A DNA stretch of 64,000 nt, taken from Isoetes taiwanensis. Its lineage: Eukaryota > Streptophyta > Lycopodiopsida > Isoetales > Isoetaceae. The DNA is taken from NCBI GenBank assembly GCA_021234155.1, contig JAJEKV010000060.1, positions 5,602,323 to 5,666,322 on the forward strand, read 5' to 3'. The notes below the pieces were generated by a model, which did not search any database, was not told the origin of the DNA, and worked only from the letters and a program-made list of their open reading frames with translations. The translations under genes were made by a program, and so were the position numbers. Position 1 is the stretch's first letter. Each line of letters starts with the position of its first letter. Of the stretch, positions 25,780-36,259 are shown in pieces.

Positions 25780-26275
25780 CGTTGAACGGCGTTATGCAGG
25801 CGTGGCGCCCGCGTCGGCGGCGTCGTTGAGCGGCGTTGTTCGTGGCGCCCGAGGCCCAGCGTGGCCAAACGATACGCGGCGGGCGGTGGCGATACGCCCG
25901 GTACAGCGTCGTTGAGCGGCGTTTCACCGCGACGCCGGCGTCCACGTCAGCGGTAACATAGCATACTTTGGGCCGGACATGATGGCGTGTACTTTTCGTC
26001 GTTGACGGCGTTGCCGGTCATCGCCACGCGCCCGGTACGTGTTGGCGCGGTCACTACAGCGGCCGATGCGGCGTGGCTGACCCGTAATGCGCTAGCGGCG
26101 TTGAGCGGCGTCATGTCGGGTAAAAAACGCCCGCTGATTCGCGACGGCGTATAGCGGCTTATAAGCGTCGTATATCGGCCAGCTCAGACGCGTCGAAAAT
26201 AGGCGTCGTTCTCGGCGTTGCGGCGTCGATCATCGGCGATACAAGCGGCGTGCGGGCGTCGTAATAGGCCATTAA
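25780..26275. repeat. CpG-rich block with dense GCGTCGTTGAGCGGCG motifs (right cluster)
   Basis: About nine variants of GCGTCGTTGARCGGCGTT occur at roughly 25788, 25822, 25907, 25998, 26094, 26163, 26201, 26220 and 26253. They are embedded in a ~500-bp stretch unusually rich in CG dinucleotides and flanked by AT-rich DNA. The core is related to the left cluster (19.8-20.2 kb). No coding frame is evident. Confidence 0.75.
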
Positions 26276-26723
26276 ATAGCAGACTTTGGTTTTTGTAGTG
26301 GATGACGTCTTTTCAAAGGTTTTTTACTTGGATTGCATGGTCATTTGCATGCTTATTTAATGCATCTATTTAGCTTTTTTTTTTTATGTATCTACTCACA
26401 TGCTTTCTACTCACATGCTTATTTAATGCATCTATGTATCTTTTCCTTTTTCAAAGCCTCGACCATTGCTTTCGCCCTATTGCTAAAAGGAAAGAAAGCT
26501 TGTAAAATTTTGTTGGATCATTGTAATCTCTTGTTGACATAAGATAATCTATTTTTTGCCCTAATGTTGCTATATTATTATTATTTGCGATTGCAATAGA
26601 AGAAATGATTACATCATTTGTCATTGAGAGGCTGACCTTGAACCCTATAACCGCGTGTATGTTGGTACATTTGTTACAATGCGACCATCGTTGAGGGGTT
26701 CTTTTAGAATTAAAAGATCCGAT

Positions 26724-27636
26724 TGAATGATGTGAAGGCTCATTGGAAAGGCAAGGTTAAGCAAATGGAACATGGGAGACATGTACAACTTCTAGTTCAA
26801 CATCTTTCTTGCCCTTGTGATTTAACAAAGTACAAGAATGTTAGAATCGTGGACTTCAAAGATGCAACCGAGCGTAAGTTCTTTTCTAGTCTTATTTATT
26901 TATTTTGTTGTATTGAACCAAAGTATTTTCTTTTGCACGTTTCTCGGGCCTTTGCTAATTCCATTGTTTCCTTACTTATTTGCTACAGGGTTGTGCCTAT
27001 CAGACCAAGAAGACTTGGTTAAGTGTTGAACGCATAACAGGTGTATTTCATGCTTTCCATTTTGATCCCGGTTCTATCATTTTTGAAGGCGAGAACTCAG
27101 TTGAGTTGCGCAATAAATCAATTTGGTTCTGGAAGCACATTTTCTATCCGAAGCTTAAAAAGATAGTTGAAATCCTCCTTCCTAACCTTGCTGAAATGGT
27201 TTCTCTACCAAACCATTGTACGATATTGCTGTTATCACAAAAGAAGTTGTGGACCGAGATTCATGCTGCTTTGAAAGAGCGATCTGGTGTATGTGGCCAT
27301 GTAAAAGTTGACATGGCAATTGACATTTTTGTTTCCTTATTCAGCTCAGTAACTTCCGTGAAGAAGACACCCAAAATGCTAACAATATCAAATATATCTG
27401 ATGAGATATTAGATACTCTACTTCCTGAGAAGTGGAGGTCTAGGCTTCATGACAAAGGTGCAGATCATATTGAATGCAAGATCAGTTGCAATACATTGCG
27501 GTTCAGGTATTGTTTAAGAAGACAGTCTTTGTACCTTACTTTCAAGTATAGAAGATGGTGCAGGGTTTTAGAAGGCCAGAAGTTTAGGTGGATTCCTCTT
27601 GATCAAGACGAAGACAATGGGACACATTCAGAAGTG
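26724..27636 (+). pseudogene. gene fragment of at least two exons, function unknown
   Basis: A 648-bp block (26989-27636) is fully open, begins after a good acceptor (CTTATTTGCTACAG) and ends at a good donor (GTATGT at 27637). It encodes 216 residues with normal composition: aromatic-rich start, IWFWKHIFYPKLKKIVEILL near residue 45, and an acidic LDQDEDNG end. A preceding open segment (about 26724-26873) ends at GTAAGT, giving a 115-bp intron. However, the upstream frame that looks most protein-like does not join the downstream frame in phase; one extra C before GTAAGT would account for it. There is no ATG at the start, so more exons lie upstream or the copy is partial. I do not recognise the family. 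It may be a host gene fragment or a captured exon pair. Confidence 0.5.
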
Positions 27637-29035
27637 GTATGTCTGCCTATTCAAATGAATGGTCTTTTGTTTTAAAAACAGTAGAAGTTGATCTTTGAAT
27701 GGACCTTATTTGATGTTCGTTAAGGAATTTGGAACTAGAAGGAGATCTAAGCTATTTTAAGTACCTAGTAAATGGAGAAAAGATTGGGAAACGAAGAGAA
27801 GAGTTTAAGAAAGTAAAAGATTGTATGCCTCCTGTTGTAACTTCATTATATGAGTAGTAAATGGAAGCCAAAACATTGTATATTTGCTCAAGATGAGTTC
27901 AAAAGTTTGTTTGCTTTGTATTTACGAAATATGAATGTCAGTTTGTCCTCATCAGTTTGTCAGTTTGCTGCCTTTGTATTTCTGATATCAGTTTGTCCTC
28001 ATATCATGTGGAGCATTTTGGTTACACAAACAGGGCTCTTGTTTAAACATCAAGTTTAGAGCACACAGGCAAAATTGAATTTAAAAATATGGAAAAGGAA
28101 CTAGCTTGCAGAATCTATCAACAGCAAATAGGCCCTTCTGATTTGTTAAACTGTGTTGTAGGTTCTATGATGGATGCTCTCTGGTCTAGACCAAGCTTTC
28201 ATATAAATGATCTCTCTTTCTTTTATTACAAAGAGAGAGAGATCATTTATATGAAAGGATATATAATGTTAGGCCAAGTTGGTAATCCATAATAATGATT
28301 ATATTTCCATACCTTCACCCAATACCTCTCAATACAGCACCACTATGGACAATAATCATACCTTGAGCCAGTTTAGCTCTCAACACAAGACCACTCTGGA
28401 TCTCTTCTTTTTAAGCATTCATAAAAATATTATATGGTCTCTAATGCTTTAATTTAGTAATTCTTTTCAAATTCCATTATGAATTTCGAGTTAAATGCTC
28501 ATTGTCCTAGTGTGCCCAAAATGTTCCTAAGGTAGTCTTTAAAGTAATCCATCTATTTTAACAAGTAATCTACCTATTAATAAAAAAGAAAAAGAAACAT
28601 GCAAGATGCAAGCATGGAGATATACAAACAGCAAGTTCCAGTGGAGTTGTGCATTTATTCATCTTAGTAGTGAGGCATGGAGTTTTTAACTAAAGCTAGT
28701 AAACAAGGGGTTGACATTTTGGCAAATTACATGTCCAATTAGTAGTACGGTGTATACTGTAGAAAAAAAGTGGCGAGCGATAGACAAGGATGACAAGCTT
28801 AAAGTTCCTTCTCTAAATTTGACACGAGTGAACCATGCAAGTGGTATATGTATTATTACACGAACCAACAAGCTCATGGTTGTACTAGTAATGGTGCCCA
28901 ACGTTGCTGGGCATAAGTTGGAAACTTGTGTGGCAAAAACCTGTTCAGCTCAGACTCCTTCTCATAAATCTAATATAATAGAAACCAAGCTCAGCATTGC
29001 TGAGCTTTAAGAGGTTTTTGTGCATTCGACACCCT
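27637..29035. other. no supported gene
   Basis: The sequence after the gene fragment holds short open frames without domains, direct repeats of CAGTTTGTCCTCAT(AC)AG near 27.94-28.0 kb, and the hairpin listed separately. A 99-codon frame at 28711-29010 shows no recognisable motif and I do not call it. Confidence 0.4.
28196..28257. repeat. 24-bp-arm inverted repeat (hairpin)
   Basis: The left arm CTTTCATATAAATGATCTCT and the right arm AGATCATTTATATGAAAG are complementary, extended by CTTT/AAAG around a short T-rich loop, with one extra GA step in the right arm. It could be a small foldback element or a hairpin RNA source. No flanking duplication is obvious. Confidence 0.75.
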
Positions 29036-30915
29036 TCCTCTTCCCTTTGCTTTTTGCTCTATCCCGAATTTCCCTTTTTCCTCATTTCTATATACACACT
29101 TTCCTTTTTGCTTTTCCTTTTTTTCCGCAGTTTTCCTACACGTCTTCTTTTTTCCTTCTCCATTTTGTTTCCTTTTTTTACCCACTTCTCCCTTCTTTTC
29201 CCCCTTTTCCCTTTTCCTTGTTGCCTTTGTTTTTTTTTTACGGACTTTTTCCCTGCCCTTTCATCCTTTTCCCACCCTTCCCATTTTTCCCTTTCCTTTT
29301 TCCCTCCTTTTTTCTTTTCCTTTTCACTTTCCCTTTTCCCATGCACTTTTTTCGTTCCATTTTCCCCACCTTTTCATGTGCCGGTTTCTTCTTTTCCCCA
29401 TCCTCTTCCTCTTTATCCTTTGCCCTTCCTGCTTCTGTTTTTCCATTTCCCCTCTTTCTTTTCTTCTTACTTGCCCATTTTCCCTTCCCTTCCCCCCTTT
29501 CCGCCTTCGTTTTCATTTTTCCTTTCACTTCCTTTTTCATTCATGCCCCTTTTCCCTTTCCTTTCCCCCTTCTTTTTCATTTTCTCTTTTCTTCTGCCTC
29601 TTTCCATTCCCTTTTCTCTACCCTTTTTTTTGCCTCTTTTCCTCCTTTCCGCACCCTCTCTCCCTTTTCCACTTTCCCCTTTCCTCTTTTTCCTTTTTTT
29701 TTTTTTTTTCTCTTTTCCCATGCTCTTTTTCCCCTTTCCTCGCCCTTTCCCTCTTCCTTTTTTTTTTCCGTGCCCCTTTCTCATTCCTCTTCCTCTTTTT
29801 CAATTCCTTGCTCCTCACCCTTCTCCCCCTCCCTTTTTCTCCTTTTCTGACCCTTTGCGTCTTTTTCTTTTCTCGGTCTTTTTCCCTTTCCCTTTTTCTG
29901 AGGGACTTTTTCCTTTTTGGTTTCCTCCTTTCCCGATCCTTTCATTCTTCCTCTTTTACTTGTGCCTTTTTTCTCTTTCCTTCACCCTTTCTCCCTTCCT
30001 TTCCTTTTCCCATGCCCTTCCCGTTTTTTTTTTTTTTTTTTTTTCTAAACTCGTTTTTTCCTTTTTTTCCCCGCCCTTTTTGCTCTTCCCCTTTTTCTTT
30101 TTTCGCTTCCTTTTTCCCCTTTCTTGACCCTTTTCTCTTCCCTTCTTTTTCATGCCCTTTTCATGCCATTTCCATTTTTTTTTTTTTTTTTTTTTTTTGA
30201 AGGCATAGTTGGTGGGACTTGCACCCACCCCGTCTCCCACCGATGGTAGCCAATGGGTTTTGAACCACGGGTGGGGATCACCCCAATTCAAGGCCTTACC
30301 ACTAGACCACCACCAGCGATTGCCCCTTCCCTTTTCTCATTTCCCTCTTCCCTTTTTCTAATGCCCTTTTTCCAAGTTCTATTTTCTCCTTTGCCCCTCC
30401 CTGTTTTCTTTCTCTGTCACTTTCCTTTTTTCCCTTCTTCCCATCCATTTCTTGTTCTCCTTTTTCCCTGCCCTTTTCATCATTTTCCCAATATTTAACT
30501 CTTTTCCTTTTCTCGGTGCCCCTTTTCCCTTCTCTTTTCCTTTCCAATGCCATTTTTCCCTTCCATTTTCTTCTTTCCATACCCTTTCCCTTTTTCTCCT
30601 TTTTTCCCATGCTCTTTTTCCTTTTCCCTTTCCCATGTTCCTTTTTTTTCGTTCCTTTTCCCATTCTTCACCCTTTTTCCCACTCTTTCCCTTTTTTCTA
30701 TGCTATTTCCCCTTCCCTTTTCCCCTTTTCCTCGTGCCCATTTCTCAGGTTCCTTCCCCTCCCTTTTGATTTTCTTTCCCTTTCCCTTTTCCCATACATT
30801 TTTATCCCCACCTTTTTCCCTTTCTCATTTTCCCTATTCCCGTGCCTTTTTCCCCCTTCATGTTCTCTCTTTCATCCTCCCTTTTCCTTTTCACCCCTTT
30901 TCCTTTACCCTTTCC
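29036..30915. repeat. ~1.7-kb polypyrimidine/polypurine tract interrupted by a SINE
   Basis: From 29036 to 30174 and again from about 30318 to 30915 the plus strand is almost pure C and T, built of irregular CCCTTTT / TTTTCCC units with rare CATGCCC and TTCGC interruptions. Very long open frames appear on both strands (up to 376 codons of Phe/Pro/Ser/Leu, or Lys/Glu/Arg/Gly on the other strand), but these follow from base composition and are not genes. The mirror-like purine tract could form triplex DNA. Confidence 0.93.
30175..30318 (-). mobile_element. tRNA-derived SINE with poly(A) tail
   Basis: On the minus strand the element begins GGTGGTCTAGTGGTAAGG (a pol III A box, TGGTCTAGTGG). A B-box-like GTGGTTCAAAACCCA follows about 40 bases later. 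The body contains GGGTGGGTGCAAGTCCCACC and ends ACTATGCCTTC followed by a run of about 24 A (30175-30198 on the plus strand as T). Length is about 140 bp, short for plant SINEs but complete in head and tail. It is a clean non-pyrimidine island inside the polypyrimidine tract, so it inserted there. Target duplications cannot be resolved in the low-complexity flanks. Confidence 0.8.
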
Positions 30916-30918
30916 CCA

Positions 30919-32611
30919 TAAGAGATCAAAACATGACCAATCACGGTGGTAGGAAGTTGTGCGAGAAAACTTGACCTTTTGATGCACCTAGATGATCTTA
31001 GCCATTCAAATTAGGGCTCGATGCACTACAGACTTACGGTATAACATTATAATATAAGAAGATACTATACTATCAACAAGAAAATAAAGATGATATGCTA
31101 TACTCATCAACAAGAAAATGAAGCAAACACTTGCTATGACATATTAATGTACCTAGTGTGGACATGAAAGAAATACATTTAAGGATAAACTCAAAGCACC
31201 TAAGGATAATCACTTAATTGGCTTAGAAATCTCAGAGACCAACGTGATCAGGCTACTAATTATCCACATTCAAAGTGATGCTAATGGTTCTATGCTACAC
31301 CCAACAACAAGAAAATGAAGCTAGCACTTGCTATGACATAAGGCTTATGAACTTGAAGATATTAATATGAACTTGCATTTTTATTCAAGAAAGGAAAAAA
31401 GATATTGTATAAAGTTTTAAATCACACCCTATTGTTTTATTACATAAATTGTTTTTATGCTTTGGGTTTTGTGTATAATATTGAATTTAGTATGTATTTG
31501 TAGCATCTTAGATATGGTACTTCCTATCTATCTACTACAAGCAAATGACTCTACTACAAGCAAATCACTACAAGCAAATGACTGCAGACCATTGCTTAAA
31601 CCATTGCAAACCATTTCTTAAACCATTTGCAAACCATTGCTTAAACCATTGCAAATTATTGCTTAAACCATTGCAAATAAATGAATGAACTAAACCATTG
31701 CCCACTGTTACCATTAAATTAGGGACAACCTAAGAGCTGGCATCAATCTGTATAAGAGCCTCCTGAGAAGCAATCTTATGCTTAGTTGTAATCTTACACA
31801 TAATAGATACCTAATTCTAAAAATAAAGAGAGAGCAAAGCAAAGCAGATTATTAGATCAACTAGAAGGGACTTTGAATTAACTGTTATTTATTGTGACTT
31901 TAGATTAAACCATGAGATTAAACCTGAAAAGGCAAGAAAATGGTATAGACTTGAATATGCTACATTTTAGATATCAACTTTACTTACTGGTGACTTTAGA
32001 CTAAACCTCAAGAAAATGGTACTATAATTGACCTCAAAAGGCAAGAGAATGGTGTAAACATGAATACACTACATTAAAACAAACATTAAGAGTGTGACAT
32101 AGGTCTGATTCACGTGGAAAACAAACTCTACATTATAGGTACTGTATTAATCATTATGTCAAAACAGTGGACTGCTGCAACTAAATCGGAGAACTTCAGG
32201 ACATGCTTGTATGCAACTAAAGTATGCTGAACCATATCTATTTCAGTCTGAATCAAAGCATAAAAAAGCAATTATGAGAAGAAATGTAAGCAGTGCATTT
32301 AACCTGCGTGCTGCTCCACTTGCAAATTATCTCTATAGTCGATCTTCAATGACCCCTTCAAGCTATCTGTAACAACCAGCATCATAATGATTAACTAGAC
32401 CACTTTCAGTTTACATGTATCAATAAGAATTACTTACTTGCACTATCTCGGTAGAGTGTTGTATATACTTTTTACCAACACGTATCCATTGCAACCTCCA
32501 TCTTCTCATTGTCTCTACTCCACCAGAGTGATACCAAGCATCCTTATGTCTTTTCTTCTTTAGTGTCTCTCTCAATATTGAAGTTAATGACATCTCTGGA
32601 GTAGATGTCAA
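30919..32611. other. no gene; short direct repeats
   Basis: AACAAGAAAATGAAGCWARC with ACTTGCTATGACATA occurs at about 31108 and 31306 (period near 200 bp), with a weaker copy near 31076. Between 31550 and 31690 the words AAACCATTGC and TTAAACCATTGCAAA repeat about eight times. A second weak repeat, AAGAAAATGGT, recurs at 31.9-32.06 kb. No coding sequence is supported. The block could be the 3' non-coding part of the transposase element to its right. Confidence 0.45.
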
Positions 32612-34265
32612 TCATTTCTCAAGCTTAGTAGCAATTCTTCTATAAAACCATTGTGCCATTTGTTGCAAAGAACTAGACATAGTTTTTCCACCACCATGCG
32701 ATGTAAATCTAAAGTAGGCATGCTTAGCTTGTTTGTGGGACTTCTCCATGCCTTGAGTGTTCCAGATGCCCAAGCTTCCATATTCTTTTGAAAACCACGG
32801 CCCATGTGCATATAAGATATGCATATAATGTGTGAGTTCTCCCTCACCCCATGCTGCTATAAATGCTCTTGTAAACTCTGTTATAGCAGTTCTAAAATCA
32901 GCCTTGTCTTGATCAGTAAACGTTTTCGCAGTCATAAGTTTGAACACAGGAATTAGCGCTTTCCATGCTATTGTTTTCTTTTCAAATGCTCTTCCATTGT
33001 CTGTGCGATCATCTTCTGCTTGTAGAAGATCTTTATAGCATTCCCATTTGCCCTTTGCACCAGGTTTTAAACTCGGAAGGAATCTTCTTGCTTTAACACC
33101 TCCAATCGAGGGTTTAGATGGCATGCTTTTTCTTTTTGGATCTTCCACAACTTTGTAATTTCTGCCATGGAGACCCATATCAGACAATACTGCTTCAATT
33201 CTTGCCAAAGTAACATCTCTATTAGGTTTTGGTTTCTTGCGCCATGCAAACAATATGCTGAGATAGACCATCTTATCAATGATCCTTAAGAAGGCGTGCA
33301 AAGTACATATATGCACACGGTGCAAATCGATTGCCACAATGGGATCCAATAATGTACGAGAAGGCGGCAAACATTGATCACAATCAAGTGTACTTCTTTT
33401 TTGAATATGCTGGGAACCAACAACTGAATCTTTTTCTATGTGCTACATAATCACAATATGGACAAGATTGAGTTGTCTTCGCTGCACCGTGCTTCATGTT
33501 GTACATACATTTAATGGTCTTCAAATCCGCAGCTAGATGCCATTCAATCTCATAATTTCCATAGTCTACTACATTTAGCTTCTCACCATTATTGTGCCTC
33601 GCAATCAGATCAGGAATAGGTGTTTGTTCAAACACAAATCTTAAGGTACTATGACTTTCCTTGGTCACTTGGAAAATACCGATCCACCAAATATGATCTT
33701 CTGATTGCAGAGAGAAATTTTCCTTGTCTTGACAACCGTTAAGAACTCTATTCATTAAAGTAATAGAGACTCTTTCATACTTCTCCCCTTTGACCATTTC
33801 CATCTCATCTAATTTCAAAACAACAATGAGTTTGCTGTCACATTCTTCAACCGTCATGTCATAGAATTTCACCATCAACCGTAGAACACTCTCAACATCA
33901 ACCCAAAGATTATTTGATTCGTCTAAAGTAAAAGCATTACAGGTCTGCGATGGTTTCTTGCCTTTTGTACCACCTCCAGCTTGTTCCAAATCATCTAGCT
34001 TGATAGATGCATCAATGTGAGTCATCTCTCCCAAGTACTTACTTACTTGAAAGTTTCTATAAGAACGACATGACCATACCTTTGATAATTTAGGCAACAA
34101 AATATTTTTCACACTCATCCTTGACATGCATGACTTCAATGCCTTGAATAACTGAACGTAAGCTCTTTTGCTCACTCCGGCATCATCACAAAGGGACTGA
34201 AAGTCATCAACTCTTGCTTCTTTACTTATTTCGTCAATAACATGTTCGGATAGTGCTTGCCTCAT
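32612..34265 (-). pseudogene. DDE transposase with a RAG1/Transib-like catalytic core (frameshifted)
   Basis: Two abutting open frames read 34265 to 33384 (293 codons) and 33370 to 32612 (about 252 codons). One frameshift in an A-run near 33385 separates them, and the downstream frame continues upstream as LDCDQCLPPSRTLL. Visible candidates are: first Asp at residue 153 (KLDEME); second Asp at 247 (LAADLK); a CxxC 21 residues later (SCPYC, 268/271); then in the second frame HYMHILYAH with two His 5 apart (184/189); and a Glu at 209 (TQGMEKSHKQ) exactly 20 residues after the second His. Those last spacings equal RAG1 H937, H942 and E962, including the intervening GS-x-G-x-W pattern. RAG1 also has D600, D708 and C727/C730 in the same order. 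This supports a RAG1/Transib-like or closely related DDE superfamily; exact assignment is uncertain. No terminal repeats were found. It probably acted as a cut-and-paste transposase and is now inactive as written. Confidence 0.65.
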
Positions 34266-34406
34266 TAACTTAGTCCCTGCATAAGCATGAATATAATTTA
34301 GAGTGAAGAGATATAGATCTTCATCATGCTTGCTATTACTGGAGCTGCATATTAACTAATTTGACACAAGAGGCAAACCAATGCAAAGTTATTACAACAC
34401 ATTTAA

Positions 34407-35645
34407 CTATGGGCTGAGATGGATTGGACATTCGACAAATAGATAAAACAAATCTAAAAACAGAGACACATTGTGGCTTCTCCGCCTCAGCTCCTGGAAC
34501 TCTCTGATTGTTGGGTCAATCCTGCCCGGCACAACAGGAGTTGTTTGTTGTCGGCGGGGCATAGGCTGTAGCCTACGTTGGACGGGGGTGGCATGGAGCA
34601 TCTTGGGGGTGCAGTAGCAGATGGCCCTAGTTGACACCTTGCAGACTCTTGGGCAGGTGGGACTGCCGTGGCAGGTATAGTGGTCTCTCCTTCCTGAAGC
34701 CGGGAGCTTAGCTCCTACTAAAATTGTTGCTGCCTTGTCAATTCATGCATGCACCGCTGCAATTGCTCATGAGCCTCTGCATTGAGGTCTCTGGCTTGTT
34801 CAGCAATGGCTGCCCTCAACTCCTGCATCTTCCGATCTCGAGCTGCAGCGCTATGCTCCAGATTCTGCAAGCGAGAGTCCAGCATAGGGTTCATTGCAGA
34901 TGAGGCCACTTCTTGTGTCTCAACCCTAGTTTGAAGGGCTCTCAATTGTGACTGGCTCTCTTCAAAAGCGACCTGGACTTTTCACATCACAGTAGCAGCC
35001 TCCTCAGCCTCTGATTGAAGGCGGGAGATGGTTGCCATTGTCTCTTGCTCAACACGTTGCTTGTCCTGTGTCATGGTTTCAATGGCGGTGGACAGGGAAT
35101 CCATGCGGGCCTGCATGTCAGCAAGACTCTTCTTGTCCTTCTGCCTTTCAGAATGCACTAGGCGAAGGTCATCTTCTAGGTGTTGTATGCGGGTCTCCAT
35201 GTTGGAAACACGTTGTTTTTCAGTAGCCAGCTGCCTCTTGAGCAATTTGGGTGTGGAGGCCTGCATTTCCTCTGCCAAGCAAGCAATTCGAGCTTTGTTG
35301 CCCTCTGCCATTGCTTGAACCTGTTTCCAGTGTCCTCAACTGCTTGGTTTGGTGGTGGTGAAGCCCGAATATGGCTTGCCACTAGGCTAGAGTATCTGTC
35401 ATATGTCTATTTGTTGCACGAGACTTTGCCTGCGCTTCTCTTTTCAGTATGCACCTATCAATTTTGCCAGTGTCGTCTGGTCTGCGATTGGGGATGGCAT
35501 CTATGTACTCTCTTAGTAGAAGTTTTGCTGCCATGTCTGTGCTAGGTAGAGGGGACTGTGTATCAGCACCATCCACATGCATATCTTTGGGGTTGGATGA
35601 AGGGACGCAGGGCTCGTCCGGCTCTTCTATCACTGGAGTTGCCAT
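34407..35645 (-). pseudogene. broken coiled-coil ORF upstream of the transposase
   Basis: Successive minus-strand frames form one former protein. An N-terminal acidic segment of about 87 codons (35645-35382) starts MATPVIEEPDEP. A short frame around 35380-35310 follows. A long heptad-rich coiled coil comes next (35311-34718), broken by a single in-frame TGA at 34982-34984, with repeated Glu/Gln/Leu spacing such as RIQHLEDDLRLVHSERQKDK. A possible tail lies at 34637-34407. Two further frame changes occur near 35385 and 35310. There is no catalytic or zinc motif. It lies in the same orientation about 450 bp upstream of the RAG1-like transposase, so it may be that element's first ORF or a separate TE gag-like ORF. 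Function not assigned. Confidence 0.5.
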
Positions 35646-35662
35646 GAATAGGGTGTCACCCT

Positions 35663-35939
35663 ACAGACGCTTGTCTGAAAGCCTCCAAGCACTTTGATCA
35701 CGCACAACCTTTGTCCCTTTACAGACGCCCGTCTGAAAGCTTCCAGTTGTCAGAAGCAGGTGCAGGCTTCCATGTGCAAGAAGTAAGTGCAGGCTCTTTC
35801 ACTTTACAGACACCTGTCTGAAAGTGTTCAAGTGCATAAAGCAAGCGCAGCCTCAAGTGCAACCTCTGCCACCTTTACAGATGCTTGTTTGAAATGAAAA
35901 TAAGCAATGGTTTTCCCCTTACAGATGCCCGTCTGCAAG
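35663..35939. repeat. five palindromic ACAGACGCCCGTCTGAAAG repeats
   Basis: Copies start at 35663, 35721, 35816, 35877 and 35921. The core CAGACG-CC-CGTCTG is a palindrome with 6-bp arms. Copy 2 is perfect; the others differ at 1-4 positions. They sit just upstream of the start of the coiled-coil ORF. Clustered palindromes near an element end often serve as transposase binding sites. That role here is inference. Confidence 0.75.
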
Positions 35940-36259
35940 GCTTCAGCATGTAAATGCTTTAATCCAAGGTGATTGGATGGTATCACACCTCTGAATCCCG
36001 TCTTAAAATCGGGTTGCAAAAACTTGTTGTTTTCTCCTCTCAGATCTCAAGCAAATGTATACAAACCAAATGTCTTTAGAATCATCACAGAACAAGCATT
36101 CTAATGATATACAGAGCTGCAGATCAATATATATGAAGAAAAGTATATAGTGCTGAAAAATGGAACAATGGAAACCCTAAATCCAGCACTAAAAACCTAT
36201 TGTTTTCGCTCTGAAATCCTGTCCAAACATCAGCAATATAAAATATCTTTGAAATAACT

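Noticed and set aside
30175-30318. Functional tRNA gene at 30.2 kb
   Set aside because: Pol III boxes are present but the sequence does not close into a full cloverleaf and ends in a poly(A) tail, so it is a SINE head.
28997-30987. Very long open frames (up to 376 codons) of Phe/Pro/Ser/Leu and the opposite Lys/Glu/Arg/Gly frames
   Set aside because: A strand-pure pyrimidine tract has almost no stop codons in any frame; these are composition artefacts.
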